Positions 46,574-59,098 of a stretch of DNA of 64,000 nt are shown here, in pieces. This DNA comes from Brassica napus. Lineage: Eukaryota > Streptophyta > Magnoliopsida > Brassicales > Brassicaceae. Position 1 is the first letter of the stretch. The number at the start of each line of letters is the position of its first letter. The position numbers were made by a program, and so were the translations under genes. A model generated the notes under the pieces. The model saw only the letters and a list, made by a program, of their open reading frames with translations. It made no database searches and was not told the origin of the DNA. The stretch is taken from positions 15,151,726 through 15,215,725 of the forward strand of contig NC_063448.1 in NCBI RefSeq assembly GCF_020379485.1, in the 5' to 3' direction.

Positions 46574-49500
46574 ATGTCGGGCTTCTTTTGGAATGTTTGC
46601 GACTTAAACAAATCAATTAAACATTCCGTAATAAAGAAGTGGTTGGAGGAGAAGCAGATTGATTTTGGCTGTTTGATAGAAACTCGTGTGAAGGAAGAAA
46701 GAGTTCCAGAAATGGTGGGAACTATGTTTAAAAATTGGTCGATCCTAACAAACTATGAGCATCATAGGTTGGATAGGATCTGGATAGTCTGGAGAAACAA
46801 TGTGAGACTCACTCCTTTCTATAAGAGTAGTCAGCTGATCACATGTTCCATTAAGTTGGAAGCGATGCAAGAGGAGTTTTTTTGCTCCTTCGTCTACGCA
46901 TCAAATCTGGATGAAGGCAGAAAATAATTATGGAGAGATCTATGTGATCATCACAACTCTCCGATAATTGGTACAAAGCCTTGGATGATACTAGGTGATT
47001 TTAATGAAACTTTGGACGTGTCCGAGCACTCGAATTTTGATAGCTCGCCGTTAATAACCTCTGGAATGAGAAGGTTCCAAGACACTGTAAATCATTGTTC
47101 CTTGACTGATATGGCTTATCATGGCCCTCTTTTCATTTGGAACAATAAGAGGGGAGCTGATCTTATATCAAAGAAGCTGGATAGGGTCCTTGTTAATGAG
47201 GTTTGGAATCAGGACTATCCTCAGGCCTACTCAGTCTTCGACGCTGGAGGCTGTTCGGATCACTTACGCTGCCGTATTCAAATTAACACGCCAACACTTT
47301 CTTCAAGAAGGAAGCCGTTTAAGTTTGTTAACGCAGTTACCACACTTGCGGAGTTTCTACCCATGGTGAAAGATTTTTGGGAAAATACAGAACCTATTTT
47401 CCTCTCAACGTCCTCCCTTCATAGATTCTCAAAGAAGCTTAAAAATTTAAAACCACAGATAAGGGGTCTGGCGAAAGACAGGATGGGAAATCTGGTTAAA
47501 AAATCTCGAGAGGCTCATGAAGATCTCTGCAAAAAACAGGAATTAAATCTCTGTTCTCCATCTTCTCAACATATGGAGGCTGAGAATGAAGCTTTTACGA
47601 GATGGGAATTTGTAGCGGGTCTTGAAGAGAGTTTCCTCAAGCAACGATCGAAGCTGCACTGGCTGAACATTGGTGATCAAAACAATAAAACATATCATAG
47701 TGCTATCGCTGCTCGAGAGGCGGTAAATGGAATCAAAGAAATACGGTGTCGAGTTGGAACTCTGGTAAATGATGAGAATGGAATAAAGGAGGAAGCTGAG
47801 AGTTTCTTTTGAGAATTTCTCCAGCACTAGCCTCCTGATTTCACAGGAATGGATGTCGACCATCTACAGGATCTTCTTCCTTTTCGATGTACAGATCATG
47901 ATGCTCAAGCTCTGATTAAGATAATTACTCCCGAGGAAATCAAAGCTGTGCTGTTCGTTATGCCTAGTAATAAATCACCGGGACCAGACGGGTATAATGC
48001 AGAATTCTATAGATCAACTTGGGAAATCATTGGTCATGAGTTTGTGGTGGCAGTTCAGTCTTTTTTTGTTAAAGGTTTCCTTCCGAAAGGAGTCAACTCC
48101 ACCATCTTAGCTTTGATACCAAAGAAAACATAAGCAGTTGAGATGAAGGATTATATACTGATATCTTGCTGCAATGTTCTCTACAAAGTTATTTCAAAAC
48201 TCATTGCCAACAGGTTGAAGTTGTTGCTGCCTCAGTTTATCTCAGCAAACCAATCTGCATTTGTTAGTAAGCGGCTGTTGATAGAGAATCTTCTTCTCGC
48301 TATAGAAATTGTGAAGGACTATCACAAGGAAAGTATATCTTCTCGGTGTGCCATCAAGATAGATATATCGAAGGCATTTGACTCTGTCCAATGGCCTTTT
48401 TTGCTAAATGTTCTCCGGGCGATGAACTTTCCGCAGCAGTTCATTCATTGGATTGCTTTGTGCATCACAACACCGTCGTTCTCTGTTTAGGTTAATGGTG
48501 AATTGACTGGCTATTTTCAGAGCTCAAGGGGCCTCGGTCAAGGCTGTTCTCTTTCGCCATATCTGTTTGTAATTGTTATGGACGTCCTATCTAAGCTTTT
48601 GGACAAGGCGGCAAGTGTTCGAAGTATTGGATATCACCCTCGCTGTCAGAACCTAGGTCTGACTCATCTAATGTTTGCAGATGATTTAATGATGGTAACT
48701 GATGGGAAGGTGAGATCAATGGAAGGAATAGTTGAGGTTTTTGAAAAATTTGCCAAAATATCAGGTCTACGTATCAGTATGGATAAATCAACCATGTATA
48801 TGGGTGGTGTGCCTACAGATATTCGTTTGGAGATTGAGAGCAGATTCCAGTTCAGAACTGACCAACTTCCAGTGCGCTATTTGGGTCTACCTCTCACTAC
48901 TAAGAGTATGAGTAGTAGCGACTATCAACCCCTCCTAGAAACAATCCGGAACCGTATTAGCTCATGGAAGAACCGTTTCTTATCCTATGCTGGTAGACTT
49001 GAGCTTCTTGGATCGGTGTTGTGGAGCATCTCAAGCTTTTGGCTCTCTGCTTTTCGGCTTCCAAAGGCATGTATACGAGAAATAGATAAAATCTGCTCAG
49101 CCTTCTTATGGTCTGGAAGTGATCTTAATCCTCGGAAAGCTAAGGTGGCTTGGGAGGAAGTGTGTCGTCCGAAGGACGAAGGAGGACTTGGCCTCCGATC
49201 ACTAACAGATATGAACAATGTCACATTGCTCAAGCTTCTTTGGCGTCTCGTCATGAACAAGTCATCACTCTGGGTGCGCTGGATCCATACCACTGTCCTG
49301 AAGAATGAGTCTATCTGGTCTGCGAAGGATAGCGATAAAAAAAGTTCATGGATGTGGAGAAAAATTTTAAAAATTCGAGGTCTGGCTAGACAATTCTGTA
49401 AGGTAGATGTTCACAATGGCAAATCGACATCCTTTTGGTATGATCAGTGGTCCCCAATGGGTTGCTTGACTGACATTTTTGGACCCTGGGGACAGATAGA

Positions 49501-50233
49501 CACGGGCATTGGCCAGCATGATACTGTCTACACAGCTAGGACAAAAAGAAGGCGACGAAATCATCGCTCAGAAGGTCTCATTAATGTGGAACACCATCTC
49601 ATATCATTGCCTAGCTCTGACGCAGAGGATATCGTTCTCTGGCGGGGAAAACAAAATATTTATAAAAGTCAGTTCATTACTCGGGACACTTGGAATCTCA
49701 TCAGACCAGTGAGGGAGAAGGTGGCTTGGCACAAGGGCCTATGGTTCAGCCAAGCAACACCAAAATTCTGGTTCTGCTCATGGCTTGCTCTGCATAATCG
49801 ACTCACCACAGGAGATAGGATGATATCGTGGAATCTAGGTATTGACGGGGGCTGTGTGCTATGTCAACATCATCTTGAAACTCGGGATCATCTCTTTTTC
49901 CGGTGCACCTACAGTTCTTCTCTCTGGAGTAAGCTAATGCGTGAGCTCATGGGTAACCATTACACAGATGAGTGGAGCAGTATCATATTTTTCCTGTCGC
50001 AGTCTCAACTTTCTCGAACCCGGACGTTCCTTGCACGTTACGTATTTCAGACCACGCTCTACATGCTATGGCGGGAGCGCGATTCTCGAAAGCATGGAGA
50101 GAAACCACGATCACCTGAGACTCTTTTTCGGGTAATTGACAGGCAAGTCAAGAATCGCACTACTTCCATACGAACTCTGGACAAGAGACTGGACATGGCG
50201 TTTCAAGATTGGATCGTAGCAGTGGGGACATAG
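46574..50233 (+). pseudogene. LINE ORF2 (endonuclease-reverse transcriptase), five stops
   Basis: A single frame is readable from MSGFFWNVCDLNK to a stop at 50233. The AP-type endonuclease lies at about 46580-47270 (LGDFNETLD, LDRVLVN and the C-terminal SDH box). The reverse transcriptase lies at about 47930-48740 (NKSPGPDGYNAEFY, KIDISKAFDSVQW, GLGQGCSLSPYLF, catalytic FADD). A zf-RVT region is near 49720-49920 (FWFCSWLALHNRLTTGDRM, CVLC...HLFFRC). Premature stops are TAA 46925-46927, TGA 47810-47812, TAG 47828-47830, TAA 48131-48133 and TAG 48488-48490. No indel disturbs the frame. It cannot make active protein. Confidence 0.92.
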
Positions 50234-50360
50234 CTTTTCTATTCTTTTGTTGTTAAAAAAGTCAGAAACAAAGTAGCTTTGCTGTAAACAAGTTCATTTT
50301 TTTTTGAATCGAATTTAACATTTTATTCAAAAAAAAAAAAAAAAAAAATTTACAGTGTTA

Positions 50361-52994
50361 ATTATTGATCTTATATAATTTGGGTATCGTCTATAGTAAA
50401 GCGTGTACTAAGTGTGGAATGGAACTCGAGAGTGTATTTGTTCGAATGATTTTGTCCAGTCTTTAAAATAGAGGGAATGATTGAGAGAGCCAAAAGCATG
50501 CAAACATTGCTTCAGGGTTGCTATTTAATTAATAATCGCAAGACTAAGAAAAACATGATTAGTGTTTTTATGCGAGTGCAATGGAAAACCTTCACAATAC
50601 TCACATTCATATACAAATCTTTCCACACTATATATAAAAATCTGTTTCGCAAGTATATTCATATGTTTAAAATCATAAAGTATGACATTAGTTTCTTGGA
50701 ATTCTTAATGCACCACGATATGATAGAAATTGGTAAAAATATTTCTAAATGCGTCACTACAAATCTATAATAGATTTCAAGTGGCTGCATGTAGACACTA
50801 TTCTAGTGTTTGATTCTTCAAAGATATCTCATTTTAAGCTTTGTTCAAAAAAAAAGATATCTCATTTTTTATTATTTTTGTTTTAGCTAAACAAAAAATA
50901 GTTAAAATGATTACGAAGCAAAGTTTACTAGGCCTCGAATAAGGTTGACTTAATAACCTTTAAAACAATCAAATCCATACTTCAGGGAGTGGACAATAGA
51001 AAAATTACTGTTCATAAAATATTAAAATGACTGCCTCCCCTCTGGATATAAATATTTGATGTTTTGTCTATTTCACGCATATTAAGATGTATTCGCACAC
51101 AAGTTTAGTTTTACTAATAAAGTTTCACGATTCATATTTTTATATTTTATTTGATATTTTAGTTTCAAGAATATGCATTAACTATACTTTACAACATCAA
51201 CTTTTTAAATACAATAACAAATTTAAAACATTAGTTATTCGTACACGGAAGGAAGTATATATGAAGAAGATAAAAAAATATAAGAAGATAATATCTCATT
51301 CTCAAATCCGAAAAGAAGAAATTAACATTTCAATAATTAATTGAAAGGGAGAGAGAAGAGAAAAGGCGAAGATAATTAAAGACGAATATTAAAGCTAACA
51401 AAAGGAGAATGGAAACAGTTTGATGTAAGAGCAATGATAGTGTCTCTAAAGCAGCCTCGAGCTCAGCTTTTTTCTATTTTATCTCGATCCATACCAGTTG
51501 GTACGTATTTAGATAAAGGACTATTATGCAAACAATTTAGAACAAAGTACGATTTGGTGTTGGGGTTATTAACTATGATATGATGACTCATTATTTACAA
51601 AAGCGGCGTGAAAGGATAGACGTTAATGTTTGAACCATGAATGCAGTATGTTAAGGGTACATCATCATGGATTTTCATTGTGTTTTGTCAAATATTGATG
51701 TAGCCATGAAAAATGTTTTGTCCTGCACAGATTCTAATACACATTTATGTTATTAAAAGAGAAATATTTATTTGAAAATGTTCTTACTTCATTAATTAAA
51801 CTTTCTATTTTTTTGCTTGTATTTTTCAGTTGCATTTAGGAAATATCCTAAAACGAATAAAACTACCTAATTTATTACTTGTCTTTTCAGTTACATTAAT
51901 GAAATATGCTTAAATGAATTTAAACTTCCTATTTTATTGTTTGTCTTTTTCAGTTACCTTAATGAAATATCCTTAAATAAATTTGGACACAATGTCATTT
52001 AATCAACAACAAAAACTCATGAGTTATCCTTACGTGCATAATTTTAATAATGGAGATTTTAAAAAACGTGCATCATTAAAATGTTACCTAAAACATACAA
52101 CACTAATATATAACATGCATCAATAAAACTAGAATTTGACTCACACAATTGTACGGATATTATTTTCAGTTGATTAAATTAAAAAATATTTATTTATTCA
52201 AAAAATATTTAAGAATGGCTATGCTTTTAAAAATTATATGGTTTTATTTGCTCATAACTCATTTGTCATTTGCTAAATTGTTAGAAATAAAATTTTAGCA
52301 TAATATAACTCAGTTGTCATTTGCTAAATTTATGGTTCTTATTTATATTTTTTATTATTTAATTATAATATTTTCATTTTATATTTGAAAGAGAAATAAA
52401 TTTTCTTTCAAACAATATTTTTGTAAATGTATTTTTTAAAAAATAATCAATTTAAATTGTTATTATCATTGAATATAATTATTTTTGACATAATTTGAGT
52501 TTTCGTTTACATCAAAACTTATCTTATTTTAGGATAATTTTAATTTAAAATGTAATTTTCATATTTTTCAAACAAATTCTAAAAAAAAATTTTAAATATT
52601 TTGTTATAATTTTTTAAAAAATATTGAGTTGCATTTCAAATAAAAAGGTAAAGATATTAAAAATATTCTAATTAAAATATGTAAAATTTAATATAGTTTT
52701 AAGGAAATGGTCAAAATAAAAAAAAATTACACATAAAAAAAATCATGATTTTTGTTAACTGGACGGATCATTATTTATATGATATCGCAAACGGAAGAAA
52801 AATTTATGTTTTTACAATTATCTAATTAACTATGTATACTCATTTTTTTATATTTTTTTATATGATATCACACATTCATAAAAAATAGATAGTTTAAGAT
52901 GCAAAAAAAAAATATTTACTTAACGAATATAATATGAATGAATTTTACAAATACATCATTTAATAAAATAAATAATTAAAAACTGAAAATTCAT
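50361..52994. other. AT-rich intergenic DNA, probably part Helitron body
   Basis: No credible gene was found. A three-copy 62-bp tandem repeat (TTGTCTTTTTCAGTTAC-type units) lies at about 51816-51985. The right part leads into a Helitron 3' end. Confidence 0.45.
51816..51985 (+). repeat. Three tandem 62-bp units
   Basis: Units start at about 51816, 51878 and 51940. Each contains TTTTCAGTT, AATGAAATAT-like and TAAA-rich words. The second and third are closest to each other. Confidence 0.75.
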
Positions 52995-53016
52995 ATCCGC
53001 GCGGATCAAGATCTAG
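52995..53016 (+). mobile_element. Helitron 3' terminus (plus strand)
   Basis: A perfect ATCCGCGCGGAT hairpin core (52995-53006) is followed by CAAGATCTAG, ending at 53016, then T. This is a classic Helitron 3' end. The 5' end could not be placed. Confidence 0.65.
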
Positions 53017-53739
53017 TACTAATTAAAAAGGTACACATTGAAAACGCGGTATCTATCATTTTAAGGGATTTGTTTTGGAAGTGTTACAAGAAAGGGAAAC
53101 AAATCTGAGTGCATTTGTTTGAGCCACATTGTGCTAATTCTGATTTCTGACAAATGGCATTCTGTTTTTTTCGTGCAAGCATCTGAGCAGTAGTTCCTTG
53201 TTTGAATACCAACCACAAACAAACCACATTGAGATAGATGGCACGGTATTGTTAATCTTCTTTGAATTACCACTATATTTTGTAGCTCATATCATAAGTA
53301 TTCAATTTCAAATTCATCAAGTTGATATAACTAACAGTAATATATCAAAGTTTCTTTTTTTTGTTTTTAGAAAAATTCATTTTGAGTTTACTTCATTTTG
53401 AGAGAAAAAATATATCAAAGTTTAAAAAAAAAACTGTTGAATATATCATTTCACTGCATTTTTAATCATGAATTACTATTGTGTACGCTGTAACATGCAA
53501 GAATATGCAATTCTAAAAACAAAAAAAGAAAAGAATATGCAGTTCTTTCACGTATTCAAAGAGTTAAGTAGAGGTTTCGATCTCGGATCCTTTCATTGTT
53601 ATAAAAATATAATAAGAAAAGGGAAGTTTACTCAGATATATAATATTTTAGGACAATTGACTAGAACCATACATATTTTTTTTTTATTACTGACATTTTT
53701 TAAATACCAAGCGTGCTCTTTTTTTACGTTATGAGAAAA
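53017..53739. other. Intergenic, nothing recognised
   Basis: This is AT-rich with short random-looking frames only. Confidence 0.4.
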
Positions 53740-55020
53740 AACGTATTTACAAAAATGTCATTATTTTTTAATGCCACGTAATCAAAAATCCGGGGCCACG
53801 TAGGAATTCGGTTATGTGTTTTCATTAAGTCGGCCGTAAAGAGCTATATACGTCGACGGCTGAGTTATCTACGTTGCACCTGAATTAAACAACGCGGCTG
53901 ACTTAAGAGAAAACAGATGACTTAAGAACATAAAGCAGCCGTTAGTTACGGCTGATTTACAGAAATTTGGCTGATTTATGGGATAACGGCTGACTTACGT
54001 ACACAAGTTTCAGCTGACTTATACATCGGCGGTTTGATTTCTGTAAAATTTGGCTGAGTTGTAGTTAAGACACGGCTGAGTTATGTTTCCACGGCTGAGT
54101 TAATGAACATCGACTGGCTGAGTTATTGAATTTACGGCCGACTTATGAGATGTTGTTACGACTGAGTTATATTTAATCAGACGTCATTGGATGGATTAAT
54201 AGTAAACTCAACTTATTTACGGTTGACTTATTAGCGAAAGATTAATTACTAGAATATCATTTGTTTGACGGCGGATTTATTTGACGATATGGCTGACTTA
54301 AGATTTTTCTTCCTAATTACAGCTGATTTATTAGCGAAAGATTAATTACTGAAATAGTATCCACGTTTCGGCTGACTTGCATTGTACATGAGGGCTGATT
54401 TATTTAGGCTGAGTTATATATTCGTCTGGCGGCTGACTAACCGATTTTCCATGTCATCCACCATGTCATCAATTCGGATTTGTCATGTCATCACTAATGT
54501 TACAACAATAAAATAAGGGTATATGTTATTCTTCATTCTTCATCTTCTTTATCTATCTTCTTCAACTTATTCTTTATCTTTCTCTGAGATCTTATAGTTC
54601 TGGTAATTATTGTTTCCGCAACTGGGTCTGAAAACATAGATTTTTTAAAATTAAAAATCTGAGACAGATCTACTACAGTCGTCGTCATTTTCGATGATGA
54701 TCGGTTATAGAAGAAGCTTCCTCTCCTCCAGTTTCATGTATGGCAGTCCTATATCCTGTTGCTCCCTCTCTCATTGGATTCGTCGTCTTGCAGAAGAAAA
54801 AAGACTCAAAAAGAGAGATGAAGAAGCTAAGTCCCGTAAATTGTAAGAAAAGAAGAGAGTTGAACAAAAAAAATAAGAAAATGAGAGAAGACGAAGAAGA
54901 TGATGAATTTGAAAGCTGAGTTTATATGTTTGATGACTCAGATGGTGTGCCATCTGAATATGATAACGTTAGTTCATACATTAAGTCTCCAACACATACG
55001 TTATGGATGAATTATCCTTA

Positions 55021-55800
55021 CATTACGGCTGAGTTATGCATACATTTCGGCTGAGTTTATAATTTTTATAACTTTATAGTTTTAAGGTTTGAAGTTCAAA
55101 TTTAAGAAAAGATTTAAGTTTTAATATTGTTTTCAAATGATTAACTTTATAATTTTTATAACTTTATAATTCTATATTTTAGGGTTTGAGGTTCAAATTT
55201 AAGAAAATATTAAAGTTTTAATATTGTGTTCAGAATTGAAGGAATGAGTTTGTTCCCGCCCAAAATATTTTGTTCCCGCCCAAAATACGAAACGTCGCGA
55301 AACAAATTACACTTGACGGCTGAGTTATAGGACGGCTGGCTTATACCATTAAGATACGTTATGGCTGAGTTATGCATACTTTACAACTGAGTTATGCATA
55401 TGTTACGACTAAGTTATAATCAAATTACGGCTGAGTTTATAATTTTTATAACTTTATAGTTCTATAGTTTTGGGTTTGAGGTACAAATTTAAGAAAAGAT
55501 TAAAGTTTTAATATTGTGTTCAAAAGATAAACTTTATAATTTTTATAACTTTATAGTTCTATAATTTAGGGTTTGAGGTTTAAATTTAAGAAAATATTAA
55601 AGTTTTAATATTGTGTTCAGAGTTGAAGGAATGATTTTTTTCCGCCCAAAATATTTTTTCCCGCCCAAAATACGAAACGTCGTGAAACATATTACACTTA
55701 ACGGCTGGGTTATAGGAACGTTACGACTGGCTTATACCATTCAGATACGTTACGGCTGAATTATGCACACTTACAGCTGAGTTATGCATACCTTAAAGCT
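55021..55800 (+). repeat. Two-copy direct repeat, 387-bp offset
   Basis: Both copies contain a stretch of AACTTTATAATTTTTATAAC followed by AAATTTAAGAAAATATTAAA, then TTGAAGGAATGA, two CCCGCCCAAAATA words and ACGAAACGTCG. Both end in GGCTGAGTTATGCATAC-like words. Confidence 0.8.
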
Positions 55801-58302
55801 GAGTTTAATTATAAATCAACCCTAATATATAACCTAGAAACAAAAAAGCTTGCAGCCGTGTCGACAAAATCTAAACCTACCTAAACCACCGCGTGTTTCT
55901 TCCATATCACGAGAGCCAGGAGGTCATTATTGTCTTCTTCCTTCGCCACCGCAGTCTCGTTACCACGAGAGCTCCGACGTCTTCAAGCCACACAACGGTT
56001 TTGTTATCTCCTCCACCATCAAGCTCATCTGCCTTATCCACCTTCTTCTAGTAACAAGAACAAATTCAAAACACAGAGAAAGAGCGAGAGAGATTGAAAG
56101 AGAGAGAGGTGACCAGTGTGGTGACAAGCGGTGGTAGTGGCGACTACGGTGAAGATGGAGACCGGAAAAAATGGATCTGAGAAACAGAAACAAGGACGAC
56201 GTTGGCAAGTATAGATGGCGACGAGCTCAATATCCGTGACGACGGCGAAGACCAGTCTTCTTCAACAATTTTTCTTTTTCTCCGACAATCTTTTTTTCTT
56301 CTTTGACGTTTCTTCTTCTTTCACTTCTAAGATTTACAAACCAAATATACTAAGGCATAAGAAATGAATGATAATGTATGAATCTCTCTTGTTTACAAGA
56401 CAGAAAATGAGAGAGATGAAGAAGATCTGGAACTGTAAAGAACTCTCGAAAGAAAGAGAAGAGGAGAAGGAGACGTCAAATAGAAGAGAGAAAGTGAAGA
56501 AAAAAAAATGCATTTTAAACCATTATATCAAAACTAATCAATGGTCAAGAATTGTAATCCTTGTACTAAAAAATCTAACCAATGAGAAAGAAGTTAGAAA
56601 ATAACCACTAGATGGATTTGTAGGCCTTAGATTAAAACAATCAATGGTTAATGTTTTAATTTTGATGGTTAAAATTATATTTTATATTAAAGTGTATTTT
56701 TGATAAAGCTTTAAATTTTAAAACTTGGATTTTATGATTATATGTTGATTTTTTTATGTATGGTTTAAATATGAAGTTTAAAGTTTAGGGTCTATAACTG
56801 ATTGAGTTTAGGGTTTGGTATATAGTGTTTTGGGTTTCGATTTAAGATTTAAGATTATATTTTTAAATAACAAAAATATTAGAGTTTTAACATTTGTAGT
56901 TAGAATTTATGGTAGATGATTAATTAATTTTCTTAAAAAGTTTGAAGTTTAATGTTTTATGGTATAGGTCAAAGTATGTGGTTCAAGATTTAGGGTTAAA
57001 GGTTCAAAACAGATATGGTTTGAGATAATGTTTTGAAAATATTTAACTTTAAAATTTTATATTTAATAATTGTAGTTTAAATTTTAATACATTATAAAAT
57101 ATTATAATTCTATATTGAAAATATTGAACCCTTAGACTAAAATCAATCAATGGTTATGAAAAAAACAATATAATTTGTAATTTTAGTTCTTTTCAATTTG
57201 TTTTAAAAATTGCTTAAACTTAAAAAATGTAGTTACGGGTTTAAATCAAAATTTAAAATAGAACTTTAAATTAAAGATTATTTTTTTAAATGATTAAAAT
57301 TTGAGTTTAACTCAAAACTATAAACGTAAACTTTAAACCTAAACCTTAAACTTTAAATAATAATAAAAATATTAGATTTAATGTTCAAAGATAAACTTTA
57401 AATTTTTATAACTTTATAATTCTATAGTTTATGATTTGAGGTTTATATCAAAGAAAATATTAAAGTTAGAGTCTTGTAAGTTAGAATTGTACTAGTGATT
57501 GTAAGAGAACATATATCTCAAGATCAAGTTAAAGTCTCAACTTGAAGTTTAAGAAACTATACACATTCAGTTGATTTATATTCACTTTATATTGATAAGA
57601 TGATCTTCAATATAACTTCTTAAAGTACTTGAATTCAGTTTTCCGATTTTAGGGTATGTTTGAGGTACGGCTGAGTTATCTAAACGATACGGCTGAGTTA
57701 TCTAAACGATACGGCTGAGTTATCTAAACATTTTTTGATTTTAGGGTATGTTTGAGGTATGGCTGAGTTATGTAAACGACACGGCTGAGATATATAAACG
57801 ACACGGCTGAGTAGTGTAAACATAGCATAAATCAAACACACAATACATGGGTGAGTTATGTTTTTTACATAGAAAACCAAAAATACAGGTTTTCTGCACC
57901 ATTCCGGTATTCGTCCATGTATCCAAGCTTCAATGAACTTCTATGTGTCGTCTCTGCTGAATTTGTCACTTCTTTTCATCTCCTTCATTTTCTTTTTGTT
58001 CAATTTTCTCTCACTCAGATCTGAAAAAAATTAGATTATCCAAATATGGGTATGAAATCACAAACAAACTTAATTAAATACATCCCACAATTGTCGATGT
58101 GGGTGTTTTTTGGAATGTTTTGTATTTTCTCCTCGGAATGCACACTTCTTATAGCTAGGTTTTCGGAGATTGGCGGAAAGTAACTCAGCCACAACTGCAT
58201 ATATAAACGAAATTGCATATATAAACCAGCCGTAAAAGAAAAGTAACTCAACCACAACGTAAATTAAAACTCAGCCACAAACTCGAAAAACGCAGCAGAG
58301 AA

Positions 58303-58401
58303 GATGATTTCGGACGATTACAGCGAAAAATATTTCGTAAAATCGATTGGAGACGACGATTTCGGGGAAGACGATATCGGAGAAGACAAGACAGAGAGTT
58401 A
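58303..58401 (+). other. Small acidic ORF, 32 codons
   Basis: ATG at 58303 opens a short frame rich in Asp/Gly/Glu (SIGDDDFGEDDIGEDK) ending TAG. It resembles a fragment of a larger acidic protein rather than a gene. Confidence 0.2.
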
Positions 58402-58850
58402 GTTCGAGGAAGACGGAGTAAACACAATGTAGGGTTCCTTTAATTCTTCGACGAAGTTGTGCTGTGTTGTTGTGGTTTTTTTCAACGTTATGTAATTAAA
58501 GAGATGGTTGATTGTTCTCTATTACTGATGTGGATACTTAATTAGTGATGTGGATTTAATGTTTAAAAATAATTTCAATTAAAAAAAAACTAACCAAAGG
58601 CTTTTATTGTCATTTACTAGGGGTATCCAAACACTCTAGTAATTTTTAAAAGATGTATAACACTCTAGTAATAAACCAACTTTTCTTATACATTCTAGTA
58701 ATTTTTTCATAAGAAAATGGTAAGGATACCGCGTCATATTCAGAGGAGAAATGAGCCTAAAATTCTTGCACTCTTAAAATCATACCCGTCACGAGATTAA
58801 AAACAAGAGACTTTTAAAGTTCTAGTCTAATGAGAACGTCAACACTTGTT

Positions 58851-59098
58851 AAGACCATCTCCAATGATTTACTCTATTTTTTACTCTAAAATAGAATAAC
58901 TTTATAATAGAGTTTGAATTTGCTCCAATAGTATTCTATTTTTGAATAGAAAATAGACTAATAAAAAAACAAATTACTCTATATTTAGAATAAACATTTT
59001 TTTACTTTAGTTTAGAATTAAAAATAAAATACTATTTAAATATTTTTACTTTAAACTTTATTTTAGAATGAAAAATAAAGTGGAGTCGGAGTTGTTCT
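58851..59098. mobile_element. Short AT-rich MITE
   Basis: AAGACCATCTCCAATGATTT at the left pairs imperfectly with the reverse complement of the right end (TAGAACAACTCCGACTCCAC). Both lead into TACTCTAAAATAGA/CATTCTAAAATAAA. About 250 bp, non-coding. The family resembles abundant Brassicaceae MITEs with CATCTCCAATGG-type ends. The target duplication is not certain. Confidence 0.55.

Larger units (their letters stand above)
45616..50360 (+). mobile_element. 5'-truncated L1-type LINE with 16-bp TSD
   Basis: Identical 16-mers AAAATTTACAGTGTTA at 45616-45631 and 50345-50360 flank the insertion. The 3' end is a poly(A) run from about 50329. The element body (45632-50344) holds the end of ORF1 and a full-length ORF2 frame. 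The body starts inside ORF1, so the insertion was truncated during target-primed reverse transcription. Clean duplications imply no later rearrangement of the locus. Confidence 0.92.
53740..58620. mobile_element. Unclassified non-coding element with GGCTGAGTTAT motif
   Basis: The 11-mer GGCTGAGTTAT occurs about 11 times exactly between 53858 and 57775. Many one-mismatch forms exist (GGCTGACTTAT, GGCTGAGTTTA, CGACTGAGTTAT), and inverted copies lie near 58180-58280. A cluster of three ACGGCTGAGTTATCTAAACG units is at 57666-57730. A module at about 55021-55400 is repeated at about 55430-55800 (offset 387 bp), including CCCGCCCAAAATA. Fragments near 54700-54960 and 55850-56240 look exon-like but have no intact frame. 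The ends share only weak inverted similarity (ATGTCATTATT versus ATTGTCATTTACTA), so limits and class are tentative; a Mutator-like origin is possible. Confidence 0.5.

Noticed and set aside
55850..56137. 95-codon frame near exon-like sequence
   Set aside because: It begins at a non-ATG codon, ends in RERERG-type low complexity and lacks recognisable protein features. It is kept only as a possible captured fragment.
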